Source of the DNA: an uncultured Anaerolineales bacterium
GTDB taxonomy: Bacteria > Chloroflexota > Anaerolineae > Anaerolineales > Villigracilaceae
Direction of reading: 5' to 3'
Length of the DNA: 6,742 bases
NCBI GenBank assembly: GCA_937928015.1
Contig: CALFXA010000002.1
Span: forward strand, 1-6,742
The position numbers and the translations under genes are program-made. This document shows, in pieces, positions 1 to 6,371 of this stretch (the stretch's first letter is position 1; every line of letters begins with the position of its first letter). The notes under the pieces were generated by a model. That model made no database searches and was not told the DNA's origin. It saw only the letters and a list, made by a program, of their open reading frames with translations.

Positions 1-45
1 GATATCCACTCGTGACTGGAGTTCAGACGTGTGCTCTTCCGATCT
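1..45. other. Illumina TruSeq adapter and index (assembly contamination)
   Basis: These bases match the reverse complement of a TruSeq indexed adapter. Positions 1-3 (gat) fit the end of the P7 sequence, 4-11 (atccactc) are an 8-nt index, and 12-45 are the read-2 primer sequence beginning GTGACTGGAGTTC and ending CTTCCGATCT. The index reads GAGTGGAT in the sequencing direction, which from memory is TruSeq LT index 23. Genomic sequence begins at about 46. The adapter produces the familiar artefact peptides IGRAHV on the minus strand and GVQTCALPI or CSSDL on the plus strand. This stretch should be trimmed and not annotated. Confidence 0.98.
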
Positions 46-667
46 GCAGCGGCAGGACGCGCGCCCACTCGGGCAGGTCGGTCTGCGCCAGCGGGATGCC
101 GTACAACTTCAAGAGGTTGGAAATGTCTGGTCCCATGAACGGCAGGTTATGCAGGGTCAGCATGGAGGCCACGCGGCGCGAGCCCTCCTCCCAGCGGCGG
201 GTCAGGTTGACGTAGGCCGCCAGCGCCGTGTGCCAGTCGTTGACGTGCAGCACATCCACGTCCCAACCGATCTGTCGCGGCAGCTCCACCGCGGCCAGCG
301 AGAAGAAGAGATATTTCTCGGCGTCCAGTTCCGCCTTGAGCGAATAGACCGAGCCGCTGTTACGGATGGGGTCGCCCGAGATGAAGTAGACGGGCATCCC
401 GTCCAGCACGCTCTCGAAGACCTCCACCTGGACCTCGGAGTCGCCCCGTTTCAATGGGAAGACCGCCAGCGGCCGCAGCGGGTCGGCCCGCACCGAAGAG
501 TGCATAGGCAGAACCAGGCGCAGGTCCAGTTTGGTCTCGCCCGTGATCTCAGGCGTCAGCGCGCGGATGGCCCGCGGCAATGCGCCAGAGACGTCACCCA
601 GGCCGCCGACCTTGATGAACGGGTCGGCCTCCGCAGCCAGGAAAAGAACGTTGATGGTTTCAGGCAT
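46..667 (-). CDS. glgA: Glycogen synthase (GT5, ADP-glucose type), N-terminal part, truncated by contig end
   Basis: This is the N-terminal 207 residues of a GT5 glycogen/starch synthase, which transfers glucose from ADP-glucose to the growing alpha-1,4-glucan in the cytoplasm. The nucleotide-sugar loop K-V-G-G-L-G-D-V lies at about residues 19-26 after a beta strand (INVLFLAAEADPF). The family signatures HVNDWHTAL and TLHNLPFMG follow. Full-length members are about 470-500 residues, so the C-terminal Rossmann domain is missing. The loss is from assembly: the frame runs into adapter, and the codons for (Q)IGRAHV plus a TGA stop at 23-25 are artificial. I chose the ATG at 667 because the homology starts there. 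A TTG at 682 is in frame, but neither start has a convincing Shine-Dalgarno. The gene lies 26 bp after the ppk2 stop on the same strand and is probably co-transcribed with it. A GT5 starch-synthase-like enzyme of other specificity is possible but less likely. Confidence 0.93.
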
Positions 668-693
668 GAGATTATTGTACAACGAATCGGGCG

Positions 694-1497
694 TTACTCG
701 ATCACCACGCCGTCGAGGTTTTCCTCAGATTTTGGAAATTCCATCTGGAGGCCCTTGAGCGTGTCCACCAAAATCGTGGATATGACCAAGTCGCGATACC
801 ACTTGCGGTTGGCGGGAATTACGTACCAGGGCGCGTATTCGGTACTGGTCTTATTGAGCGCATCCTCGTAGGCCTGCATGTACTGCCCCCACAGCTTGCG
901 CTCCTCCAGGTCGCCCAGGCGGAACTTCCAGGTCTTGGTCGGGTCGTCGAGGCGGGCCTGCAAGCGCTCCTTCTGCTCGTCGAGGTCAATATGCAGGAAG
1001 AACTTCAGGATGGTCGTCCCGCTCTCGGCCAGCAGCCGCTCGAAATCGTTGATCTGGTCGTAGCGTTTCTTCCAGACCTCCTCGGGCGCGTATCCGTGTA
1101 CACGCACCACCAGCACATCCTCATAATGACTGCGGTTGAAGATGACCATCTCGCCTGCGCCAGGTACCACCTTGTGGACGCGCCACAGGAAATCGTGCGC
1201 CAACTCCTCGGCGGTCGGGACCTTGAAGCTGGCTACCTTCACCCCTTGCGGATTCACCCCGTCGAACACGCGACGGATGGTGCCATCCTTGCCGCCCGTG
1301 TCCATGGCCTGCAAGACGACCAGCACCTTGTGCTTCTGCTCGGCATAGAGCAATTCCTGCAAGGCCTGCAATTCTGCATTTAATTTAGAAAGAGCCTTCA
1401 GGCCTTTTTCCTTGTCGCCTTTAAAGGCTTTATCGTCGTTCGGGTCGAACTGACTCAACTCGATCTTCTTGCCTGGTTCCACACAATAACGCTTCAT
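694..1497 (-). CDS. ppk2: PPK2-family polyphosphate:nucleotide phosphotransferase
   Basis: This 267-residue protein is a single-domain PPK2 kinase, a P-loop fold that moves phosphate between inorganic polyphosphate and nucleoside mono- or diphosphates. Seen directly: the Walker A-type loop M-D-T-G-G-K-D-G-T at residues 65-73, the Walker B region FNRSHYEDVLVVRVH at about 120-134, a basic lid segment around KFRLGDLEERKLW (191-203), and the C-terminal APWYVIPANRKWYRDL motif (222-237). Length and motifs fit the 'PPK2-related' group that includes class III enzymes acting on AMP and ADP, but class cannot be settled by eye. The start is the ATG at 1497: AGGAG lies six bases upstream, and a longer frame back to 1545 would run through the terminator hairpin. 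It follows the hisS/tRNA-His terminator and precedes glgA, suggesting a link between polyphosphate and glycogen reserves. No promoter is obvious in the 30 bp between the terminator tract and the start. Confidence 0.93.
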   Translation of the reverse strand: MKRYCVEPGKKIELSQFDPNDDKAFKGDKEKGLKALSKLNAELQALQELLYAEQKHKVLVVLQAMDTGGKDGTIRRVFDGVNPQGVKVASFKVPTAEELAHDFLWRVHKVVPGAGEMVIFNRSHYEDVLVVRVHGYAPEEVWKKRYDQINDFERLLAESGTTILKFFLHIDLDEQKERLQARLDDPTKTWKFRLGDLEERKLWGQYMQAYEDALNKTSTEYAPWYVIPANRKWYRDLVISTILVDTLKGLQMEFPKSEENLDGVVIE

Positions 1498-1520
1498 TGC
1501 GCTCTCCTCTTCTCCTCTCC
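1498..1520 (-). promoter_or_regulatory. Purine-rich ribosome binding region of ppk2
   Basis: Read on the minus strand this is an almost pure purine tract with three copies of GGAGA just before the ATG at 1497. The copy at 1504-1508 (AGGAG) has six-base spacing and is the likely Shine-Dalgarno. It fixes the ppk2 start and rules out the 16-residue upstream extension. The repeated GGAGA units could offer alternative ribosome docking positions. Confidence 0.75.
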
Positions 1521-1527
1521 ATGTAGC

Positions 1528-1559
1528 AAAAAAGGGCGGACACAAGATCCGCCCTTTTT
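1528..1559 (-). terminator. Rho-independent terminator after tRNA-His
   Basis: A perfect inverted repeat pairs 1529-1540 with 1548-1559 around a 7-nt loop. The core is seven mostly G-C pairs (GGGCGGA/TCCGCCC), flanked by an A5/T5 extension. On the minus strand the GC stem is followed by six T residues (1528-1533), the classical intrinsic terminator form. It starts three bases past the tRNA discriminator base, so it ends the tRNA-His (and any hisS read-through) transcript. The plus strand also gives a T5 tract, but no plus-strand gene upstream needs it. Confidence 0.9.
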
Positions 1560-1562
1560 AGG

Positions 1563-1635
1563 GGAGCCTGATGGGTTTCGAACCCACAACATCCACATCC
1601 ACAGTGTGGCGCTCTGCCATTGAGCTACAGGCTCC
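1563..1635 (-). tRNA. tRNA-His (GTG anticodon)
   Basis: The minus strand folds as a complete cloverleaf. The acceptor stem GAGCCTG/CAGGCTC is preceded by an extra G(-1), which pairs with discriminator C73, the bacterial histidine identity element. Then come T8-A9, a D arm GCTC-AATGGCA-GAGC, an anticodon stem CCACA/TGTGG with loop CTGTGGA (anticodon GTG), a five-base variable loop, and a T arm GTGGG-TTCGAAA-CCCAT. After C73 the DNA reads CCT, so the 3' CCA is not encoded and must be added by the nucleotidyltransferase. The gene sits 49 bp downstream of hisS on the same strand, with its own likely promoter in the gap and a terminator directly after it. Confidence 0.98.
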
Positions 1636-1653
1636 ATACCACAAGCGGACGAT

Positions 1654-1681
1654 ATTTTATCACAGTTTATTGAAGCATCAA
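1654..1681 (-). promoter_or_regulatory. Sigma70-type promoter of tRNA-His
   Basis: On the minus strand, TTGATG (1676-1681) lies 16 bp upstream of TAAAAT (1654-1659). The -10 box is preceded by TGA, giving an extended -10 form. A start site about seven bases on, near 1647, leaves a leader of about 12 nt before the tRNA 5' end at 1635. The -35 box begins only three bases after the hisS stop codon, so the element fills the short intergenic gap. This would let the tRNA be transcribed apart from hisS. Confidence 0.6.
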
Positions 1682-1684
1682 GAC

Positions 1685-2956
1685 TTAGCTCAGAATTTTG
1701 CGGACGGCCTCTGCCGCCTCGGCGCGCGCGACGATGACCTGCTCACCGTTCGAAAGATTCTTCACCGCCACCAGGCCTTTTTCCGCTTCGTCGGGGCCCA
1801 CGGTGACGACAACCCGCATCTTCATCTTATCCGCGTACTTGAACTGCTTGGGCAGCTTTGCAGGCTCGGGGAAGGTAATCACATTCAGGCCCGCGGCGCG
1901 CAGTTCAGAGGCCAGCGCGTAGGAGGTCATCCACAATTTTTCGTCGAAGACCGTCACCAGTACGGACGAGGGTGTCGGGTCGAAGTCGGGCAACAGACCC
2001 GCCTCCTTGAGGACGATGCCGACAACCACGTCGCCCATCGCGAAGCCCACACCCGAAAGCGGCTGCCCACCCACGTCGGCCAGCAGGTTGTCGTAGCGGC
2101 CGCCGCCGAGGATAGCGCGGCGCACACCACCCGTCTGATCGAAGGCCTCGAAGACGGTGCCCGTGTAGTACAGCAATCCGCGCATGATGTTCGGGTCGAA
2201 CTTGACGTAGTCCTTCACGCCCAGCGCTTCGAGCGCGACAAACAGGCGAGTCAACTCCTCGCTCTTCTGCCACAGATCATAATCAGCCAGCAGGGACTTG
2301 AGTCCGTCCAATTGAGTCTGGTTCAGGCCGAGGTCGAGGGCATTGGCGTCCCATTGGGACGGGTCCATCTTCGAGCGGCGATCCACCAGGTTGGAAACAT
2401 CCAGCCGTTTCTCGGGGACGATGCCCAACGCGTCGAACTGCGAATCCATCAGGCGGCGATTGTTCACGAAAATGGTCGCCCGCTGAGGGTCCAGGCCGAC
2501 GGAGCGCAGGAAGGTGGCGGCAATCGCCAACAGTTCGGCGTCGGCTTCGGGCGAGTTGACTCCCAGCATGTCGATGTTCCACTGGAAGAACTCGCGCGAA
2601 CGCCCCTTCTGCGGCTGCTCGTAGCGCCAGAACGGACCGAAGGACCACCAGCGCACAGGGAAGGTAAGCGAACCCTGACGGGCGGCGATCATGCGCGCCA
2701 GCGACGGGGTTAGCTCGGGACGCAGGGTGACCTCGTCCCCGCCCCGATCGGCGAAGACGAAGGACTGCTTCTTGACCAACTCCTCGCCCGACTTGGCGGC
2801 ATATAGATCGAGCGTTTCGAGGAAGGGGCCATCCCATTCCTGATAGCCGAACGCCTGCGAGGCCGCGCGGGCCTTCGCATACAGATAATTCCGCAACGCC
2901 ATTTCCTCGGGATAGAAATCGCGTGCGCCTTTGACAGTTTGGATGCTAGGTTTCAT
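1685..2956 (-). CDS. hisS: Histidyl-tRNA synthetase
   Basis: The 423-residue protein is a class II aminoacyl-tRNA synthetase that activates histidine with ATP and charges tRNA-His. Visible motifs in order: the KGARDFYP N-terminus (9-16), TLRPELTPSLAR (77-88), motif 2 with R111-Y-E and G118-R-S-R-E-F (histidine/ATP binding), the histidine-specific segment RGLLYYTGTVFE (259-270), GGGRYDNL (284-291), the motif 3 region VGFAMGDVVV (303-312), and a C-terminal anticodon-binding domain from about 330. Length is normal for the family. I chose the ATG at 2956 because GGAG sits eight bases upstream and the usual HisRS N-terminus starts there; an 18-residue upstream extension is unsupported. Two substitutions stand out: L261 in the usual RG-L-D/A-YY motif, and DVVV where many HisRS have LERL in motif 3. 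Its cognate tRNA is encoded immediately downstream. A HisZ-type paralogue is unlikely because motif 2 and the anticodon domain are both present. Confidence 0.96.
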   Translation of the reverse strand: MKPSIQTVKGARDFYPEEMALRNYLYAKARAASQAFGYQEWDGPFLETLDLYAAKSGEELVKKQSFVFADRGGDEVTLRPELTPSLARMIAARQGSLTFPVRWWSFGPFWRYEQPQKGRSREFFQWNIDMLGVNSPEADAELLAIAATFLRSVGLDPQRATIFVNNRRLMDSQFDALGIVPEKRLDVSNLVDRRSKMDPSQWDANALDLGLNQTQLDGLKSLLADYDLWQKSEELTRLFVALEALGVKDYVKFDPNIMRGLLYYTGTVFEAFDQTGGVRRAILGGGRYDNLLADVGGQPLSGVGFAMGDVVVGIVLKEAGLLPDFDPTPSSVLVTVFDEKLWMTSYALASELRAAGLNVITFPEPAKLPKQFKYADKMKMRVVVTVGPDEAEKGLVAVKNLSNGEQVIVARAEAAEAVRKILS

Positions 2957-2983
2957 GATGGACTCCGTAAAAAAACTGTCCGC

Positions 2984-3015
2984 ATTGTAGCATATTCCGT
3001 CGCTTTGCATGACAA
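2984..3015 (-). promoter_or_regulatory. Possible hisS promoter
   Basis: On the minus strand TTGTCA (3010-3015) is followed by two overlapping -10 candidates: TATGCT (2989-2994, 15-bp spacer) and TACAAT (2984-2989, 20-bp spacer). Neither spacing is ideal. The position, 28 to 60 bp upstream of the hisS start, is appropriate, and the region is AT-rich compared with the genes around it. Confidence 0.35.
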
Positions 3016-3054
3016 ACGGCCCACTGACTAAGGAAAAAACGCACTGGTTAATAA

Positions 3055-3080
3055 TTGTGAAAAATAGTACAAATTATAGT
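3055..3080 (+). promoter_or_regulatory. Possible promoter and Crp/Fnr-type operator of the hydrogenase operon
   Basis: The dyad TTGT-N10-ACAA spans 3055-3072, the 18-bp geometry used by Crp/Fnr-family dimers, although the inner bases (GA and GT) do not match the classic Crp or Fnr half-sites. TATAGT at 3075-3080 is a plausible -10 box just downstream. The best -35 candidate, TTGTGA (3055-3060), is inside the dyad with only 14 bp spacing. A weak core promoter overlapped by a regulator site would explain this layout. The surrounding 3030-3080 stretch is much more AT-rich than the coding DNA. This is pattern reading only. Confidence 0.3.
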
Positions 3081-3114
3081 GAGAACATTCCAACTTAACA
3101 AGGAGAGCGATTTC

Positions 3115-3603
3115 ATGGATCCGCTGGATGAATTGAAGCTTGAACTTCAAAAAATTCCCTGGTTCCGAGACTTGCAAATCAAACATTTGGACCTGATTGC
3201 AGGCATCTCGCAACTGCGCGACGTGAAAGCGGGTGAGGTTTTGTTCCGTGAGGGTGATCGAGCCGAGTACATCTACATCGTACTGTCAGGCCGCATCGCC
3301 CTGGACATGGCCGTCCCGCCGCGCGGCAAAATGCGCTTCCACACCGCCGACCCGTGGGAGGTCATTGGCTGGTCGAGCGCCACGCCCGTCGTGCATCAGC
3401 GCACGGCCAGCGCCACCGCCGTGGTGGACACTCACCTGGCCATGATCGATTCAACCAAACTGCGCGAGCTATGCGACCAGGATCACGATCTCGGCTACCT
3501 CGTGATGCGCCGCCTCGCCAATATCGTAGCCAGCCGCCTGATGAGCAGTCGCCTGCAACTGTTGGATATGTTTGCTGAACCGGAGAACAAAAATGCCAAG
3601 TGA
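3115..3603 (+). CDS. Stand-alone cyclic-nucleotide-binding-fold protein, first gene of the hydrogenase operon
   Basis: The 162-residue protein has a cNMP-binding/Crp-type beta-roll. Seen: GEVLFREGDRAEYIYIVLSGRIAL at about 40-63, the ligand-loop region WEVIGWSSATPVVHQRTASATA at about 81-102, and a long C-helix (115-152). It ends there, with no helix-turn-helix domain, whereas Crp/Fnr regulators run to about 210-240 residues. It is therefore more likely a sensory or protein-binding partner than a DNA-binding factor. In the phosphate-binding cassette the Arg (R96) is kept, but the Glu that contacts the ribose in Crp is W86, at the same ten-residue spacing. The ATG at 3115 was chosen because AAGGAG (3100-3105) lies nine bases upstream; a GTG at 3079 is in frame but overlaps the promoter candidate. 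It overlaps the next gene by 11 bp. A role in tuning hydrogenase activity or expression is inferred from position only. Confidence 0.85.
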   Translation: MDPLDELKLELQKIPWFRDLQIKHLDLIAGISQLRDVKAGEVLFREGDRAEYIYIVLSGRIALDMAVPPRGKMRFHTADPWEVIGWSSATPVVHQRTASATAVVDTHLAMIDSTKLRELCDQDHDLGYLVMRRLANIVASRLMSSRLQLLDMFAEPENKNAK

Positions 3604-4717
3604 TCGCAGCCCAGAAATCGGAAGCACCGTTTCCATCCAGAAACAAATCTTCAACACGCTTCTCGAAAAACTCAAGGCACAGGGATACGAAGTCGTCGGC
3701 CCGCACGTGGAGAATGAGACTCTCGTGTACGCGCCGATCCAGAAACTCGAAGACCTGCCGCGCGGGTACGTGACCGAGCAGGAGGCGGGCTCCTTCCGCC
3801 TGGTGTACACGGGACACACGCGTTACTTCGACGTCATCCCGGGCGCGCAATCTTGGAAGCAATTCCTCTTCCCGTCTCATGCCAACCTGTTCACCCTGAA
3901 AAAGACCGACGGGGCTTGGGAGATGGAAACCCCCAGGCCGACCGCTCCCGCCTACGCCTTCATCGGCGTGCGCGGCTGTGAGTTGGCCGCCATCCAAATC
4001 CAAGACAACGCCTTCCTGCGCAGCGACTTCACGGACCCGATCTACCGTGTCACACGCGAGAAGGCGTTTATTCTTGCCGTCAACTGCATGCACCCCGCGG
4101 GCACCTGCTTCTGCGCCTCAATGGGCACTGGTCCGCGCGTGCAAGGTGACGCTGACTTGACGCTGACCGAACTGGAAGATGTCTTCCTGCTCAACGTCGG
4201 CTCGGAGTTGGGACGCAATATCCTGGCGGGGCTGCCGTTCGAATCGGCCAGCGCCTTCGTGCTGAATGCCGCCAACCGCGGTCTCGAACGCGCCACTTTG
4301 CAGATGGGTCGCAACATGGATACCAGCGATCTGCCCGACCTGATCCTCAACAACCTCGACCATCCGCACTGGCGCGCCATCGGCGAACGCTGTCTCTCGT
4401 GCGCCAACTGCACCCAGGTCTGCCCGACCTGCTTCTGCTGGGACGCCACCGACACGCTCAGCCTCGACGGCAATCAGACCCGCCGTGAGCGCGTGTGGGA
4501 CTCGTGCTTCAACCCTGGCTACTCCTACCAGGCGGGCGGCAATACCCGCCCCACCATCCACTCACGCTATCGTCAGTGGATGTCGCACAAGCTCGGCACG
4601 TGGAAGGTCCAATACGGGACCTTCGGCTGCACGGGCTGTGGCCGTTGCATCACCTGGTGCCCTGCTGCAATCGACATCACGGTTGAAGTTGCCGACCTGC
4701 GCAAGGAGATTCGCTAA
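3593..4717 (+). CDS. hydB: Group 3b [NiFe] hydrogenase (sulfhydrogenase) beta subunit, 4Fe-4S protein
   Basis: The 374-residue protein is an iron-sulfur electron-transfer subunit of the HydB/AsrA type. It carries two ferredoxin-like 4Fe-4S motifs near the C-terminus: C267-x2-C270-x2-C273-x3-C277-P and C346-x2-C349-x2-C352-x3-C356-P. Further Cys are in RGCELAAI (C129), in the [18 protein letters not shown] segment (C165, C172, C174), and at 280 and 282 right after the first motif. In the cytoplasmic complex it would pass electrons between the gamma flavoprotein and the hydrogenase dimer. The ATG at 3593 was chosen because GGAG lies seven bases upstream; an in-frame ATG at 3572 would overlap the previous gene by 32 bp. 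Its stop overlaps the next start by one base (TAATG). The anaerobic sulfite reductase A subunit belongs to the same family, but the following genes settle it as hydrogenase. Confidence 0.92.
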   Translation: MPSDRSPEIGSTVSIQKQIFNTLLEKLKAQGYEVVGPHVENETLVYAPIQKLEDLPRGYVTEQEAGSFRLVYTGHTRYFDVIPGAQSWKQFLFPSHANLFTLKKTDGAWEMETPRPTAPAYAFIGVRGCELAAIQIQDNAFLRSDFTDPIYRVTREKAFILAVNCMHPAGTCFCASMGTGPRVQGDADLTLTELEDVFLLNVGSELGRNILAGLPFESASAFVLNAANRGLERATLQMGRNMDTSDLPDLILNNLDHPHWRAIGERCLSCANCTQVCPTCFCWDATDTLSLDGNQTRRERVWDSCFNPGYSYQAGGNTRPTIHSRYRQWMSHKLGTWKVQYGTFGCTGCGRCITWCPAAIDITVEVADLRKEIR

Positions 4718-5586
4718 TGGCCACCCACGTTCACACTCACTCCCCAGCCTCCCCCTCCGAACGCCTACTCGAACCTGTCTGGGCGCAGGTCATGGACATT
4801 ACCAATGAAGCGGAGGGTATTTCCACCTATTGGCTGAAGTTCACCGACCCCGCCGTGGAAGCCGCTTACACCTTCGAGCCTGGACAGTTCAACATGGTCT
4901 ATCTGCCTGGCTACGGAGAGGCTGCCATCTCGATCAGTTCAAACCCCGCGGACCCGACTCTGGTTGGCCACACCATCCGCTTCGTGGGCAACGTCACGCG
5001 CGCCATCAGCCGCCTGAAAGTCGGCGACGTGGTCGGCATCCGCGGACCCTTCGGCTCCTACTGGCCGATGAAGGAAATGGAAGGCCACGATGTGATCATC
5101 GCCTGCGGCGGCATCGGGCTGCCGCCCTTGCGCCCTGCGATCTATCACATAATGAACAACCGCGATAAGTTCGGCAAGGTCTACCTGCTCTACGGCGCGC
5201 GCACGCCCAAGGATTTGCTCTACCCGACCGAGTTCGAAGAATGGGAACGGGCGGGCATCCAGGTGCAGGTCACCGTGGATCGCGCGGATGAAGACTGGCA
5301 GGGACAGGTCGGCGTGGTACCGATGTTGTTCTACCGCTTCCGCATGGACGCGCCCAACAGCGTGGTGCTCACCTGCGGGCCCGAGATCATGATCCGTTTC
5401 GTGGTGTACGAGGGCCTTGCCCGCCGCGTCCCCGCCGAGCAGATTTACGTCTCACTCGAGCGCAACATGAAATGCGGACAGGGCTCCTGCGGTCACTGTC
5501 AACTTGGCCCGTACTTCATCTGCAAGGACGGTCCCGTCTTCCGCTTTGACACATTGCAGCCTTACTTCAATGTGGAGGAGTTCTAA
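4717..5586 (+). CDS. hydG: Group 3b [NiFe] hydrogenase gamma subunit, FAD/NAD(P)-binding reductase with 2Fe-2S
   Basis: The 289-residue protein belongs to the ferredoxin-NADP reductase/dihydroorotate dehydrogenase PyrK-like family. The flavin-binding half shows PGQF (55-58) and GEAAISISS (67-75). The NAD(P)-binding half shows ACGGIGLPPLRP (129-140) and TCGPEIM (219-225). Near the C-terminus C253-x4-C258-x2-C261-x7-C269 binds a 2Fe-2S cluster. This is the site where NAD(P)H is oxidised or formed during hydrogen turnover; the preferred cofactor cannot be told from sequence by eye. AAGGAG (4703-4708) stands eight bases before the ATG, which overlaps the hydB stop by one base. The symbol follows the Pyrococcus sulfhydrogenase genes and is unrelated to the [FeFe]-hydrogenase maturase also called HydG. 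Taken alone it could be a sulfite reductase B subunit; context decides. Confidence 0.93.
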   Translation: MATHVHTHSPASPSERLLEPVWAQVMDITNEAEGISTYWLKFTDPAVEAAYTFEPGQFNMVYLPGYGEAAISISSNPADPTLVGHTIRFVGNVTRAISRLKVGDVVGIRGPFGSYWPMKEMEGHDVIIACGGIGLPPLRPAIYHIMNNRDKFGKVYLLYGARTPKDLLYPTEFEEWERAGIQVQVTVDRADEDWQGQVGVVPMLFYRFRMDAPNSVVLTCGPEIMIRFVVYEGLARRVPAEQIYVSLERNMKCGQGSCGHCQLGPYFICKDGPVFRFDTLQPYFNVEEF

Positions 5587-6371
5587 TGACTCACCATAAA
5601 CCCTCTCTCGCTGTTTACAAATTCTCCTCCTGCGATGGATGCCAGCTTTCCATCTTGAACATGGAAGATGAACTGCTCGACATTGCGGGCGCCCTCGACA
5701 TCGCCTACTTCCTTGAAGCCACCCGCGCCGAGCGCCCAGGCCCGTACGACATTGCCATTGTCGAAGGCTCGATCACCACACCGCACGAAGCGGAACGCAT
5801 CCGCGAGATTCGCCGCCAGTCCAAGGTGTTGATCGCGCTGGGAACCTGCGCCACCTCGGGCGGAGTCCAGGCCCTGCGCAACTTCACCGACGCCAAGGCC
5901 TACGCCAACACCGTCTACGATCATCCCGAATTCCTGCACTACCTCGACACCGCCACGCCCATCGCCGAGCACGTGCCCGTGGACATGGAACTATGGGGCT
6001 GTCCCGTCAACAAGGGTCAGGTGTTGGAGGTCATCAGCGCGCTGCTCAACAACCGCCGCCCGAACCTGCCCGCCTACAGCGTGTGTCTGGAATGCAAACG
6101 CCGCGGCACCATCTGCGTGCTGGTCGACAAGGGCATCCCGTGCATCGGTCCCGCCACCCAGGCGGGATGCGGCGCGATCTGCCCCGCCAACGGACGCGGC
6201 TGCTACGGCTGCTTCGGCCCGACCCGCTCCACCAACCTTGACTCGCTCACCAACATCCTCACCAAACTCGAACGCACCCCTGGCGAGACCGTGCGCCTGT
6301 TCCGCGGCATCAGTGGGTACGCGCCCGCCTTCCGTGAAACCGCGGATGTGCTCCTCAAGGAGTCCAAATGA
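5586..6371 (+). CDS. hydD: Group 3b [NiFe] hydrogenase delta (small) subunit
   Basis: The 261-residue protein is the small subunit, which carries the Fe-S relay next to the NiFe subunit. The proximal 4Fe-4S ligands are visible as C16-x2-C19 (SSCDGCQ), C88 (GTCA) and C139 (GCPVNKG). Eight more Cys at 167, 170, 177, 186, 195, 199, 206 and 209 give two further 4Fe-4S clusters, so all twelve ligands for three clusters are present. There is no Tat signal peptide, consistent with a cytoplasmic group 3 enzyme. GGAGGAG (5574-5580) is five bases before the ATG. The start overlaps the hydG stop by one base, and the stop overlaps the hydA start in ATGA. Methanogen-type F420-linked or group 3d enzymes have related small subunits, but the beta-gamma-delta-alpha gene order is that of group 3b. 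Confidence 0.95.
   Translation: MTHHKPSLAVYKFSSCDGCQLSILNMEDELLDIAGALDIAYFLEATRAERPGPYDIAIVEGSITTPHEAERIREIRRQSKVLIALGTCATSGGVQALRNFTDAKAYANTVYDHPEFLHYLDTATPIAEHVPVDMELWGCPVNKGQVLEVISALLNNRRPNLPAYSVCLECKRRGTICVLVDKGIPCIGPATQAGCGAICPANGRGCYGCFGPTRSTNLDSLTNILTKLERTPGETVRLFRGISGYAPAFRETADVLLKESK

Noticed and set aside
29..871. Plus-strand open frame of 280 codons over glgA and the end of ppk2
   Set aside because: It begins inside the adapter (CSSDL peptide) and runs antisense to two well-supported genes; no family motif is visible.
1498..1545. N-terminal extension of ppk2 back to an ATG at 1545
   Set aside because: It would translate the terminator hairpin, and the Shine-Dalgarno at 1504-1508 points to the ATG at 1497.
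1528..1560. Terminator hairpin considered as an attenuator or riboswitch expression platform for ppk2
   Set aside because: No alternative antiterminator pairing or conserved aptamer is visible; its position right after the tRNA explains it as an ordinary terminator.
1571..2713. Long plus-strand open frame of 380 codons beginning MGFEPTTSTSTVW, antisense to the tRNA and hisS
   Set aside because: The first residues are the well-known false peptide from antisense tRNA sequence. The rest is a shadow of hisS, with low-complexity His/Gln/Arg-rich composition and no ribosome binding site.
2957..3114. Search for a small gene or RNA in the divergent intergenic region
   Set aside because: Only promoter-like and dyad elements are visible; no short frame with a ribosome binding site and no stable RNA fold stood out.
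3362..4093. Minus-strand open frame of 243 codons antisense to the cNMP gene and hydB
   Set aside because: The sense frames carry clear family motifs and good ribosome binding sites; this frame is a GC-rich codon shadow.
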